DNA of 37,135 nucleotides from Actinomycetota bacterium (GTDB lineage: Bacteria; Actinomycetota; CADDZG01; JAHWKV01). Positions 16,491 to 24,533 of the stretch are shown in pieces (positions within the stretch are counted from its first letter, which is position 1; the number at the start of each line of letters is the position of its first letter). Under the pieces are notes generated by a model, which was given only the letters and a program-made list of their open reading frames with translations, was not told the DNA's origin and searched no databases. Location of the stretch: contig JAHWKU010000018.1 of NCBI GenBank assembly GCA_019347715.1, positions 1 through 37,135 of the forward strand. Direction: 5' to 3'. Both the position numbers and the translations under genes were made by a program.

Positions 16491-17720
16491 TCAGCGATGA
16501 AGAGAAAAGGAGGGGAGTGTGTCCCGGGGGCCCGAGGTGAGCTGCTTCTCTCCAGAACCATCCACTGCTCTGACGAAGATGCTCCAGATGAAAGCATCGG
16601 TAGTCCTGCGGGTGAGGGCAAGTGTCTTACCATCCGGCGACCACGAAGGATCCATGAAGCCAGCTGGTGCAACCTTCACGATGCCGGTGCCATCTGCGTT
16701 TGAAATGAAAATTCCCTCAGTCTCCACGTGATAAGCGATTCTCTTTCCGTCCGGGCTCCATTTGGGGGCAGTTGCCTTGGCAATTGGAAGCGCGGTCCGC
16801 CCTGATCCATCAGCGTTCATGACCCACAACGGCAGGGCACAATTTGGCAACCGATAAGGAGACTCGAATGAGGTGTGGGGGTTTACGTCGTACCAGTAGG
16901 CGGTGCCATATTGACACGGCTCGGTAGGCGTCCCGTCGGTAAAGACGATTCGGCCATCCGGCCCCCAGTCGGGCCAGATCCCGTTTCCGAGTCGCCGTGG
17001 AGTGCGCCCGTCAGCGTCCACAACGCCGATTCCGCATTCGGCGGGGCCGCATCCATAAGCTCTCGGGGTCTCGGTGTATTGCCAACAACTTCCTGGGTAA
17101 GCCGTCCAGTGTGGTGATTCGCATTTCCAATTGAAGGCCAGCCTCAGTCCATCGGGAGACCATGCGGGAAAGGCGCCCTCGACCTTTAGGTCTCGCCAGG
17201 AAGACCCGTCGGCGTTCATCACCTGTAGGTTTGCCGGCCGGTAACTAGTTCCAAAGGCGATTCGCTTTCCGTCCCGCGACCAGCTCGGAGCGACTCCCTT
17301 CAGCAGGTGCCGATCATCTGAACCATCAGCGCGGATGCGGTGAATCTCTGGTTTGGAAGTATCGCACTGGGCAGTGTCGCAGTCGCGGTTGAAAGCGATG
17401 AAATCCAGAGGGTCGGCGGTAAGAGTTCCTGATCCGGCGGACGACCTGCCGGCCCCCGAACCTCCGCGGACTTTCGAAGACCCTGGCCTTCCGAGGGACT
17501 TTTTCGCGGCGGGCTGGCCTGCGCTGGATTCAAGAGGGCCTCCACTCGCACTTTGGACGCCGTCGCTTCCGCTCTCGTCCCGGCTCGGTTCTTGCGTGGT
17601 GTCCGCAGTCTGCTTCTGGACTGCTGCGGAGTCCTGGATCACACGGATGCCCGAATAACCCAACAGGGCCAATCCGGTGGCCAGAATTGCCAGAAGCTGC
17701 AATCGCCTCATCCTTGTCAT
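16491..17720 (-). CDS. Membrane-anchored TolB-like (PD40) beta-propeller protein
   Basis: 409 residues. A signal-anchor at 9-25 (LLAILATGLALLGYSGI) nearly repeats that of the protein at 11918-12781. A Ser/Gly-rich linker to about 100 is followed by a propeller with at least five PD40 repeats (APSWSRDGKRIAF, FPAWSPDGLRLAF, WPDWGPDGRIVF, APKWSPDGKRIAY, DPSWSPDGKTLAL). These alternate with LQVMNADGSS-type strands. Cysteine-rich insertions (DCDTAQCDTS; the CESPHW to CGPAEC region) are unusual for TolB and suggest disulfides outside the cell. It is not the Tol-Pal TolB: no Tol genes are present and the organism seems monoderm. It lies 127 bp upstream of the sigma gene on the same strand. Confidence 0.87.
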   Translation of the reverse strand: MTRMRRLQLLAILATGLALLGYSGIRVIQDSAAVQKQTADTTQEPSRDESGSDGVQSASGGPLESSAGQPAAKKSLGRPGSSKVRGGSGAGRSSAGSGTLTADPLDFIAFNRDCDTAQCDTSKPEIHRIRADGSDDRHLLKGVAPSWSRDGKRIAFGTSYRPANLQVMNADGSSWRDLKVEGAFPAWSPDGLRLAFNWKCESPHWTAYPGSCWQYTETPRAYGCGPAECGIGVVDADGRTPRRLGNGIWPDWGPDGRIVFTDGTPTEPCQYGTAYWYDVNPHTSFESPYRLPNCALPLWVMNADGSGRTALPIAKATAPKWSPDGKRIAYHVETEGIFISNADGTGIVKVAPAGFMDPSWSPDGKTLALTRRTTDAFIWSIFVRAVDGSGEKQLTSGPRDTLPSFSLHR

Positions 17721-17750
17721 TACGGTGACCTTTCCGACCCAGGGAGTTCC

Positions 17751-17822
17751 ATGGTGATGTCAGCCGGAAAGGAGGCAAAAAGGCGCCATCCGTTAACAAG
17801 ATGAATTTTTTTCTGGTATCGA
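17751..17822. repeat. Duplicated intergenic cassette, copy C, with a TolB-type 3' tail
   Basis: Near copy of 14468-14540. Immediately to the right (17823-17849, minus strand) are the last eight codons and stop of a TolB-type gene (LPSFSLHR, TAA). They are identical in protein to the end of the intact gene at 16491, and nothing else of that gene remains. Confidence 0.7.
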
Positions 17823-17887
17823 TTAGCGATGAAGAGAAAAGGAAGGGAGGCTGGTGGTCCGCACTGGCATTCGAATCCCGCCTAGGA

Positions 17888-19060
17888 TCACCATGAAACC
17901 CGCCATACCCGCCAGAGGCAGGCGGGATCGCTCAGGGGATCCCCATGCACCAGCACAAAGTCGGCTGGTCCGCCTTCTCGTATGACTCCAGCTTCGGGTT
18001 CACCGAGAAGTTCTCCGCCCCGCCAGGTCGCCGCCCCCAGCGCCTCCCACGGCTCGAGCCCGGCCTTCACGAGCAGCTCCACCTCCCAAGCGAGCTGGTT
18101 GGCGCGCGTGGAGCCGCCGCCAAAGTCACTCCCGGCAGCTATGCGGACCCCTGCCCGATGGGCGAGCCGGACACTTTCGGCTGCGACTTCTGCCCTGGCA
18201 GCGACGCGTTCCTCTGCGCCCTCGAAGGCGGCCGCCGTTCTAGCGAACGTCTGGATCGATGCAAAGACTGACAGAGTGGAGACGAGGGCAATGTCGCGCT
18301 CTGCCATCGCTCGAGCAACATCCGCGTCGAGGCTGCTGCCATGCTCGATGCTGTCGACCCCAGCCTCGACACACTCTCGCACGATCTCGAGCTGCGTCGC
18401 ATGCGCGGTCACCTTTGCTCCGCGGGCATGAGCAAACTCGACCACACCACGCATCTCCGCCGCGTTCCATGGAGGCTTCGGCTCGTTGTTCTCCGCCCAC
18501 AGCTTCACCAGGTCCGCCCCGTGATCCAGCTGCCGCGCCGCCGCCGCGATTAGCTCATCGCCGTCGCTCGCGATCTCAGCGTTTTCCTCGAGCATCAGAC
18601 CCGGCCCGATCCAGGTGCCGGCCGTGCGGATGTGAGGACGGTGAGGGAGCTGGCGCCACGAGTCCCTGACACCGATCGGAAGCGCCCGTCGGCCGGCTCC
18701 GTCCACGTCGCGCATTGGGCCACCGACGTCGCGCGCCCACCGGATCCCCGCGTTGTGCATCAGGTCGCCGTTGTGCTCGGCAACCTCCAGGAGCCTTTCT
18801 GCTGGATCGCTAATTCTTTCAATCCAGTGCGCTCCGCCAGGGAGCGTGACGTGACTGTGTGCATCGACGAGACCGGGGACGATGGTCGTCCCCGAAGCAT
18901 CGATCACCTCCAGCTCACTCGGCCGTCCCGGATCCCCTTCATCCTCGGCGGGGCGAATCCACGAGATTCGGGCCTGCTCTACCAAGACGCTGACGCCGAC
19001 CTGCAGGTTCGAGGACTTTCCATCAGCGAACGCAGCGCGTCGGTAAAGGGTTCGTTCCAT
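17888..19060 (-). CDS. Amidohydrolase (imidazolonepropionase/prolidase-like)
   Basis: 390 residues. The metal-dependent amidohydrolase set is visible: DAHSHV after VPGLV (HxH pair), the VKLW lysine that is usually carbamylated, HATQ and EHGSS histidines on later strands, and GSDFGGG with the catalytic Asp. The C-terminus has the usual small beta-sandwich part (GPADFVLVHGDPL). Such enzymes hydrolyse dipeptides, lactams or imidazolones; the substrate is not predictable here. The ATG at 19060 lacks a ribosome site, but TAGACT (19070-19075) lies 9 bases upstream, close to leaderless spacing. It runs divergently from the LysM lipoprotein. Confidence 0.9.
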   Translation of the reverse strand: MERTLYRRAAFADGKSSNLQVGVSVLVEQARISWIRPAEDEGDPGRPSELEVIDASGTTIVPGLVDAHSHVTLPGGAHWIERISDPAERLLEVAEHNGDLMHNAGIRWARDVGGPMRDVDGAGRRALPIGVRDSWRQLPHRPHIRTAGTWIGPGLMLEENAEIASDGDELIAAAARQLDHGADLVKLWAENNEPKPPWNAAEMRGVVEFAHARGAKVTAHATQLEIVRECVEAGVDSIEHGSSLDADVARAMAERDIALVSTLSVFASIQTFARTAAAFEGAEERVAARAEVAAESVRLAHRAGVRIAAGSDFGGGSTRANQLAWEVELLVKAGLEPWEALGAATWRGGELLGEPEAGVIREGGPADFVLVHGDPLSDPACLWRVWRVSW

Positions 19061-19172
19061 GGTGGGCTCAGTCTAAGTTGGTCTTGGCTTTGACGAGCAA
19101 CGAGCGAAGAGCGGCATCTGTTCTGGTAAGGTGGGCGCGAGTAGCCACGACAAGTCGTCAGGGGGTGTTTTT

Positions 19173-19475
19173 GTGAGCCCGATCCGACGAGGGGCACTGG
19201 TCCTCTGTTCGGCAGTAGTCTTCATCGGCGCCGCGGCCTGTGGCGACCCAGAACCTGAGCCGATCCCGACCCCCGAGGCAGAACCCTCGCCCTCACCGGA
19301 GCCCTCGCCAACGCCTGAGCCTCGAACCCACGTGGTGACACAAGGGGAAACCCTATCCGGCATTGCTCGTCATTTCGGAACCACTGTCGAAGCCTTGGTC
19401 GCGGCGAACAACATCGAGAACCCAGATGTCATCCATCCCGGGCAGGAACTGATCATCCCGGAGACGCAACCGTAG
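19173..19475 (+). CDS. LysM-domain lipoprotein
   Basis: 100 residues from GTG 19173 with GGGGGTG upstream. The signal (SPIRRGALVLCSAVVFIGAAAC) ends in a lipobox-like GAAAC, so the mature protein would be lipid-anchored at the Cys. A Pro/Glu/Ser spacer of about 35 residues crosses the wall. A single LysM repeat closes the protein (HVVTQGETLSGIARHFGTT to VIHPGQELIIP), which binds peptidoglycan N-acetylglucosamine. No catalytic domain is attached, so it is a wall-binding anchor or cofactor rather than a hydrolase. Confidence 0.9.
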   Translation: MSPIRRGALVLCSAVVFIGAAACGDPEPEPIPTPEAEPSPSPEPSPTPEPRTHVVTQGETLSGIARHFGTTVEALVAANNIENPDVIHPGQELIIPETQP

Positions 19476-19512
19476 CTCGCAACTCGCCACTGCTGGGTGA
19501 ATTAGAGAGGTT

Positions 19513-20736
19513 CTACCGGGCCCCGGTTGGCGCCGTGAACTCCAGAGGTGGGCCCACAATGGGCCGCTTCTCTTTGCCGAGCTTCTCCAGCAGGGATACA
19601 ACCTCACGTGGCCCTGGCATAACGGTGATCTCATCTTTGATCCGTTCGCTGTTCCGTCGGAACAGATCGTCACCGAGAATCGACTGGGCCGCGCTGAAAA
19701 CTGATTCGGCGGACAACTCCCCCGGGAGGATGTAGAGGCCCGCCCCCACCGAGCGCACCCTGAGCGCCTGGCGGGGTTGGTCGGCGCCTTGAGGCAACAG
19801 CAGCATCGGCACGCCGTGGTGGAAGGCCGCCATCACTGATCCCCATCCTCCATGGGTTACCAGAAGATCGCATTCATCCAATGCAGCATCTAGGGCGACC
19901 CAGCGCTCGGCCCGGATCTCGACCGGCAACTCGACGCCATCAGGTACGGTGGCGACCACCTCCCACCCTCCTTTCGTCAACCCCCGGGCGGTCTCTAGGA
20001 GGACGTCATGAGCTCCATGGAAGACCGTGCCCATGGTCAGCAGCACCCTCGGACGCTCCTTGTTTCCATCCCATGGCGCCTCTCCACCGATCGGATACAT
20101 GTCGGGACGCATCGTGTGTGCCGTTCGCCATTTGAGTCGGGAACTCAGCGGGGCGAAACTCGGGGGGACCATGTCGAACAGAAGGTAGGTCGCTATCTCG
20201 TCATTCAACGGGAACGCCTTGGGTGGGATGCCCGCGACCTCACGGAGTTCGTTCGAGACCTGAACCCTCCGAGCTTCGGCGGCTGTTTCCGCTTCAGCCG
20301 ATGGGTGAAGTCCTCCGATTCCGTCCATCGGCACGTGATACATGGGCGTGGCGAAAGGTATATCGGAAGCCATAGCTGCCAACAGTCCAGTAGGGTCCAC
20401 CGGGTCGAGCACAACAACGTCGGGGCGCCAACTCGAGAACGAGTCCATCAGATCTGGGATCCCTTGGCGCGGAGCGATCGATGAGAAGAAGCGGCCCACA
20501 GCCTGTGTCCGCCCCGATCCCGTGGGAGGCAGATCATCGATCACCTCTCCTGGCCGGGATTGGTGCCAATCGGGCCCGATCGTGACCGCCGAAAAGCCCG
20601 CCTCTTCGATGGTGGGCGCGAAAGAAGCCGTCGAGGCAACCTTTAGTTCGTGACCGAGGTCACTGCACGCACGTACGAGCGGGACCATCGGATAGAAGTG
20701 ACCGTGCCCCGGTATGGTGACGAAGAGGATCCTCAT
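19513..20736 (-). CDS. GT1-family (MGT/UGT-like) glycosyltransferase
   Basis: 407 residues from ATG 20736, giving the typical N-terminus MRILFVTIPGHGHFYPMVPL with the catalytic-type His in GHGH. The C-terminal donor-binding half has LLTMGTVFHG, VALDAALDECDLLVTHGGWGS and HGVPMLLLPQGADQPRQA, the bacterial form of the PSPG/UDP-sugar motif. It would transfer a sugar to a small hydrophobic acceptor, as in macrolide or glycolipid decoration. The longer frame from 20829 adds an unrelated N-terminus. TAGCAT lies 8 bases upstream of the chosen ATG (leaderless). The divergent SDR-amidohydrolase pair may act on the same compound (inference). Confidence 0.9.
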   Translation of the reverse strand: MRILFVTIPGHGHFYPMVPLVRACSDLGHELKVASTASFAPTIEEAGFSAVTIGPDWHQSRPGEVIDDLPPTGSGRTQAVGRFFSSIAPRQGIPDLMDSFSSWRPDVVVLDPVDPTGLLAAMASDIPFATPMYHVPMDGIGGLHPSAEAETAAEARRVQVSNELREVAGIPPKAFPLNDEIATYLLFDMVPPSFAPLSSRLKWRTAHTMRPDMYPIGGEAPWDGNKERPRVLLTMGTVFHGAHDVLLETARGLTKGGWEVVATVPDGVELPVEIRAERWVALDAALDECDLLVTHGGWGSVMAAFHHGVPMLLLPQGADQPRQALRVRSVGAGLYILPGELSAESVFSAAQSILGDDLFRRNSERIKDEITVMPGPREVVSLLEKLGKEKRPIVGPPLEFTAPTGAR

Positions 20737-20744
20737 CTTCGTCA

Positions 20745-20750
20745 ATGCTA
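20745..20750 (-). promoter_or_regulatory. Candidate leaderless -10 for the glycosyltransferase
   Basis: TAGCAT on the minus strand, 8 bases before ATG 20736, with no Shine-Dalgarno. Confidence 0.35.
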
Positions 20751-20876
20751 TTCGAGAGACCAACTCGGATGAGGGGCCTCCTCCTGTTTCGACCCCCAAG
20801 GTCAACCCTGTGTGTAACCAGTTGCTCAATCCATTTCATCGCGATTCATTGAGAACGACGGACCGGGCTTGCGAGA

Positions 20877-20882
20877 TACACT
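20877..20882 (+). promoter_or_regulatory. Candidate leaderless -10 for the SDR
   Basis: TACACT, 6 bases before GTG 20889; no ribosome site is present, so the GTG would be the first transcribed codon. Confidence 0.45.
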
Positions 20883-20888
20883 CGGAAC

Positions 20889-21695
20889 GTGGGGCAGGTG
20901 GCGGTGGTTACGGGAGCGGGACGCGGGATCGGGCGCGCGATTGCGATAGCTCTTGCGGAGATCGAGGCGAGCATCGCTCTCACTGCGCGATCCCGCAGCG
21001 AACTCGAAGAAACCGCATCCCTGGTGGACAAATCCGGAGGCAAGGCGCTCGTCTTGCCCGGCGACGTCAGCATCGCCGACCAAGTGCGTGAAGTGGTGGA
21101 TGCGGCCGAGCGCGAACTGAGCCCCATCGATCTGCTGGTTAATAACGCCGGCGTGTCCGGCGATCCGTCCACCTCTTTCTGGGAAGAGGATCCCGAACAG
21201 TGGTGGCACCGCATGGAGGTCAACTTGCGAGGGCCGATGCTCTTCTCCCACGCCGTTCTACCGGGCATGGTCGCCCGCAATGCCGGAAGAATCGTGAACA
21301 TAACGAGTGGCGCCGGTAACCGGCCGATCCCCGGGAACCCCTCATACGGCGTCTCCAAGACTGCCCTCACCCGTCTCGGCGAATGCCTGGCGCTCACACT
21401 CGCAGGGACGGGTGTGTCCGTTTTCAATCTAAGTCCGGGATTGGTGCGAACTGCCATGACGGACGGTAATCCGATCTTTGCCAACGTTCCAGCCGATCAG
21501 TGGACGCCTCCCGAGCGAGCCGGGGAGATCGTCGTTGCTCTCGCGTCGGGTCAGTACGACGTACTCAGCGGACGCTTCATCCATGCGAGCGATGATCTCG
21601 ACTCATTGCTCGCACGGGCCGACGACATCGTAGAGAAACGTGCCCGAATATTGCACATGCGAGGAACTGACGAATCGGACCGGGTGGGCAACTGA
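20889..21695 (+). CDS. Short-chain dehydrogenase/reductase
   Basis: 268 residues. Classical SDR: cofactor loop TGAGRGIG (8-15), NNAG (85-88), catalytic Ser140, Tyr153 and Lys157 (YGVSK). An acidic GDV (58-60) contacts the adenine, and a PG-x-VRT segment follows the active site. Arg34 and Arg36 after the second strand favour NADP(H). It would oxidise or reduce an alcohol/ketone; substrate unknown. The Amidohydro_2 gene starts 25 bp after its stop on the same strand, so the two form one operon. Confidence 0.93.
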   Translation: MGQVAVVTGAGRGIGRAIAIALAEIEASIALTARSRSELEETASLVDKSGGKALVLPGDVSIADQVREVVDAAERELSPIDLLVNNAGVSGDPSTSFWEEDPEQWWHRMEVNLRGPMLFSHAVLPGMVARNAGRIVNITSGAGNRPIPGNPSYGVSKTALTRLGECLALTLAGTGVSVFNLSPGLVRTAMTDGNPIFANVPADQWTPPERAGEIVVALASGQYDVLSGRFIHASDDLDSLLARADDIVEKRARILHMRGTDESDRVGN

Positions 21696-21720
21696 TACGA
21701 GCCCCCTGGGTAGTGACGAG

Positions 21721-22686
21721 ATGAGCGCGCAAAGCGAGAGGCTCCCCGTACTGGATATGCAACTACACGCTTTGCCGATCGATGCTCAAGGCCCCCCGCC
21801 GGTGGCCATCGGCGCTCCCTACACCTTGTTTCCCGCCTGGGATCCAGCCGAGCCCTACCCTGCGACCTTCATGTCGATGGCAAAGAAGCCGCCTTTTCCC
21901 GATCCGGTGTGGTCGCCAACGACAGATCAAGAGCTGATGGAGCAGACGCTCGAGGTGTTGGAGCGACGAAACATCATCGGCGTAGTGAGCGGGCCAGCTG
22001 AGTATGTGAGCAAGTGGAGGGCGGCGGCTGCTCCCGACCGGCTCATCCCGGGGCTCGCGTTCCAGCTCGATGATGACTCGCCTACTCCCGAGGAATTGCG
22101 CGAGTTGCATACGCAGGGTGAGCTAGCCGTCTTCGGCGAGGTCATTACTCAATATCAAGGGATCACGCCAGACGACGAGCGTTTGGCCCCGTACTGGGCC
22201 CTGGCCGAGGAGCTGGACATCCCGGTCGGGATTCATGTCGGGACTGGACCGCCAGGCGCTCCCTACCTTGGTTCCACCGGGTACCGCGCCCGACTACACA
22301 GCCCATTTGTGATGGAGGAAGTGCTTGTAAGACACCCGACGCTACGGGTCTATCTGATGCACGCCGGCTATCCGATGCTCGACGATCTCCTCGCGGTTCT
22401 TTATGCGCATCCGCAGGTCCATGTGGACGTAGGAGTGATCGTCTTCCTGCTGCCTCGCCCCGCTTTCTACCGCTATCTGCAGGCCGTCGTGGAGGCAGGC
22501 TTCGCCAACCGTGTGATGTTCGGATCCGACCAGATGATCTGGCCCGGCGTGATCGAGCGGGCAATCCGCGTCATCGAAGAAGCTCCGTTCCTCGATGCCC
22601 AGCAGAAGCGTGACATCTTGTACAACAATGCCGCTCGATTCCTTCGACTTAGCCCACAGGAGATCGCGAAACACCACGAGATGTGA
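21721..22686 (+). CDS. Amidohydrolase-2 family (COG2159) protein with altered metal site
   Basis: 321 residues from ATG 21721. The TIM-barrel amidohydrolase features are GIHVGTG and MHAGYP with histidines on later strands, and FGSDQMIWP with the catalytic Asp. The C-terminal KRDILYNNAARFL is typical of the ACMSD/decarboxylase-like family. In the first strand the usual D-x-H-x-H appears as LDMQLH: Gln14 replaces the first metal-binding His while His16 is kept. The enzyme may therefore bind one metal differently. The family includes decarboxylases and hydrolases of aromatic or lactone substrates. It is an operon partner of the SDR. Confidence 0.85.
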   Translation: MSAQSERLPVLDMQLHALPIDAQGPPPVAIGAPYTLFPAWDPAEPYPATFMSMAKKPPFPDPVWSPTTDQELMEQTLEVLERRNIIGVVSGPAEYVSKWRAAAAPDRLIPGLAFQLDDDSPTPEELRELHTQGELAVFGEVITQYQGITPDDERLAPYWALAEELDIPVGIHVGTGPPGAPYLGSTGYRARLHSPFVMEEVLVRHPTLRVYLMHAGYPMLDDLLAVLYAHPQVHVDVGVIVFLLPRPAFYRYLQAVVEAGFANRVMFGSDQMIWPGVIERAIRVIEEAPFLDAQQKRDILYNNAARFLRLSPQEIAKHHEM

Positions 22687-22736
22687 GTATTTGATAGACG
22701 TCAAAGCGTCCCGTGCGAACGCAGATGTGGAACTCC

Positions 22737-23432
22737 TCAGCCCTGACCCTTCCATAGGCCCGATGCGCGATCCTCTAGCTCCCATGCGTGGTCGAGTACG
22801 TGCCACGCAGCTTGACGGATTGCATAACGCGCCGTCCAACGTACCCCTCCCCGGGGGCCGCGGTCGGGAAGTTCTCCCGCCTCTCGCATTTGCACCGCCT
22901 CGACGAGTGCGTCATGCATCACCTTCAGCATCTGCGACTCGTCGTGCTCCTCTGCCTTGAGCCTTCCGCCTAATGAGTTCAGGATTCCGTATTCCCCTTC
23001 GAGCACGTGTTTCGTCATGCGAGCGATGTCGCGGCCCCCTCCCCTCGGCCCGGTTGCCAGCTTTCGGCCCTCCGCCCGCTTCACCGCTACGTCGAAGGCC
23101 TTCCAGCATGCCCGGATGATCCTCAGCTGCTTTCGCAACTCAGCCGGCGACATCGGCTTCGAGTCGGCGGACGGCACCCTACCGGGGGTGCCGAAGTCGG
23201 TGCTGGAGTTCCCCTTGAGCTTCTCCACTACATCGAGCATCGACGCTTGTTTCGGGGAGCGGAAAGCGATCTTGGTTCCGGCAAGCACCTTGGCATAGCG
23301 CGGGCCCGCTTCGATCAGCGCTTCCAGCGCCTCATGTTGCCCACGGCCCGACCGGCACCACCCCGGCCATTGCAGAGCGCCCGCGAAGACGCGGCTGCCT
23401 CCGACCTCGAGATACACATCGTTGGTTCCCAA
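22737..23432 (-). CDS. DinB-superfamily-like conserved protein
   Basis: 231 residues. The N-terminal part (about 1-60) begins TNDVYLEVGGSRVFAGALQWPGW, a pattern I associate with conserved actinobacterial proteins of unknown function. The C-terminal half is helical and ends RYAIRQAAWHVLDHAWELEDR, as in DinB/YfiT four-helix bundles, where His residues bind a metal. The start is TTG 23432; TAAGAT lies 8 bases upstream and no ribosome site is present. Members have been linked to thiol- or stress-related transfer reactions, but nothing here fixes the role. Confidence 0.75.
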   Translation of the reverse strand: MGTNDVYLEVGGSRVFAGALQWPGWCRSGRGQHEALEALIEAGPRYAKVLAGTKIAFRSPKQASMLDVVEKLKGNSSTDFGTPGRVPSADSKPMSPAELRKQLRIIRACWKAFDVAVKRAEGRKLATGPRGGGRDIARMTKHVLEGEYGILNSLGGRLKAEEHDESQMLKVMHDALVEAVQMREAGELPDRGPRGGVRWTARYAIRQAAWHVLDHAWELEDRASGLWKGQG

Positions 23433-23440
23433 CGTCAGTG

Positions 23441-23446
23441 ATCTTA
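23441..23446 (-). promoter_or_regulatory. Candidate leaderless -10 for the DinB-like gene
   Basis: TAAGAT on the minus strand, 8 bases before TTG 23432. Confidence 0.3.
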
Positions 23447-23493
23447 CAGACGGTCGTCAGCCTGAACCCCAATCAAGCGTCCAACTCTCTTGA

Positions 23494-24507
23494 TCATTGG
23501 TGAGCCTCGAGCAGCGAGCGCAGCCGCTGAACGGTTTGTGGGAACTCCTCCAAAGCTTGGATGGCGGAGGAATGAGGCGGAGGGAAGTCACCCGGTCGAG
23601 GATGCAGGCGTCGCGGACCGCGCTGGTATACGGCACCGCGTCGGACTTGCAGATTGGCCTCGTAGACCAGCGCGCAGATGGGGTCGGGGCGAGATCCGTA
23701 GGAGCGATAGAAGGAAGGCGGCAGCGGATGGCCGGTCCACTCGCGATGGCTCACTGCGATTGCGATGACATCGCGAGCTGGATCGCTGATCGTCACGTAG
23801 TAGCCGAGGCTCAACCACGAGGCGACGCGCCAGCGCTGCCGGTCGCGCTTGACGAGCATTCCCGGCAGGTTGCCGCCGCCGGAGACAACGGTGATAGCCC
23901 TCGGGCGTTGGTCGAGGTAATGCTGTAAGGGCTTGAGGAGCGAGGCGAACTCGTCGACCGCTGGCGCAAGATCGGGGCGCAGCCGCGTGACGCCTTTGAG
24001 GCTTTTGATGAAGTAAGGGAGGAAGTCGAGCCACGCGCGTGTGGTGGTCTGGGGGAAGCGCACGCCCGACGTGTCCACGTCATGGAGTTTTCGCAGCACC
24101 GACCCGACTTCGGACCACAGCGCGGAGCGCGAGCTCTTGGGCACCGTAAGGAACACCTCTTCGAGAGGCTCACCTCCTGCGTCCGACAGGAGCGTAGCTG
24201 GGCGATCGTCCGAGATTGAGGCCAGGATCTGCGGGACCGGGAGACCTGCCCCCTGCAGCGTGCGCAAGACCGCTGTCTCTTTGCCTTGTTGCGCGGCCGG
24301 CGTACGGGACGTGGTCGCGTACTCCCGGAGGATCAAGCTGCTGCCGTCGTCGAGGTGCAGCCTGGTATGTGTGCCGTCCTCGTCGCGGGGCCCGCGTGCG
24401 TTGAGGCCTGCCGTTCCGATCCCGAGCGTCTCAGCGGATTCGATGTGAGCGATGATGCGGGCCTCACGGAGGAGTGCTTCGGTGATTTCTCGGCGACGGC
24501 CCCTCAC
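23494..24507 (-). CDS. Aminoglycoside-phosphotransferase-like protein, probably a pseudokinase
   Basis: 337 residues from GTG 24507, chosen because GAGGAG lies 7 bases upstream; the longer frame overlaps the preceding gene. The overall layout is APH/choline-kinase-like: an N-lobe with SLILREY, a helix with KETAVLRTL (Glu78 region), GLPVPQIL, WSEVGSVLRKLHDVD, then the C-lobe. The catalytic loop, normally HGDxxxGN, reads SGGGNLPGM (209-217), without His and Asp. The metal-binding D-W-E is replaced by ASWLS (229-233). The N-lobe Lys is Arg61. Phosphotransfer is therefore unlikely; a binding or regulatory role is more plausible. It follows the winged-helix gene by 26 bp. Confidence 0.75.
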   Translation of the reverse strand: MRGRRREITEALLREARIIAHIESAETLGIGTAGLNARGPRDEDGTHTRLHLDDGSSLILREYATTSRTPAAQQGKETAVLRTLQGAGLPVPQILASISDDRPATLLSDAGGEPLEEVFLTVPKSSRSALWSEVGSVLRKLHDVDTSGVRFPQTTTRAWLDFLPYFIKSLKGVTRLRPDLAPAVDEFASLLKPLQHYLDQRPRAITVVSGGGNLPGMLVKRDRQRWRVASWLSLGYYVTISDPARDVIAIAVSHREWTGHPLPPSFYRSYGSRPDPICALVYEANLQVRRGAVYQRGPRRLHPRPGDFPPPHSSAIQALEEFPQTVQRLRSLLEAHQ

Positions 24508-24533
24508 TTCTAACTCCTCATATTCAAGCGCGG

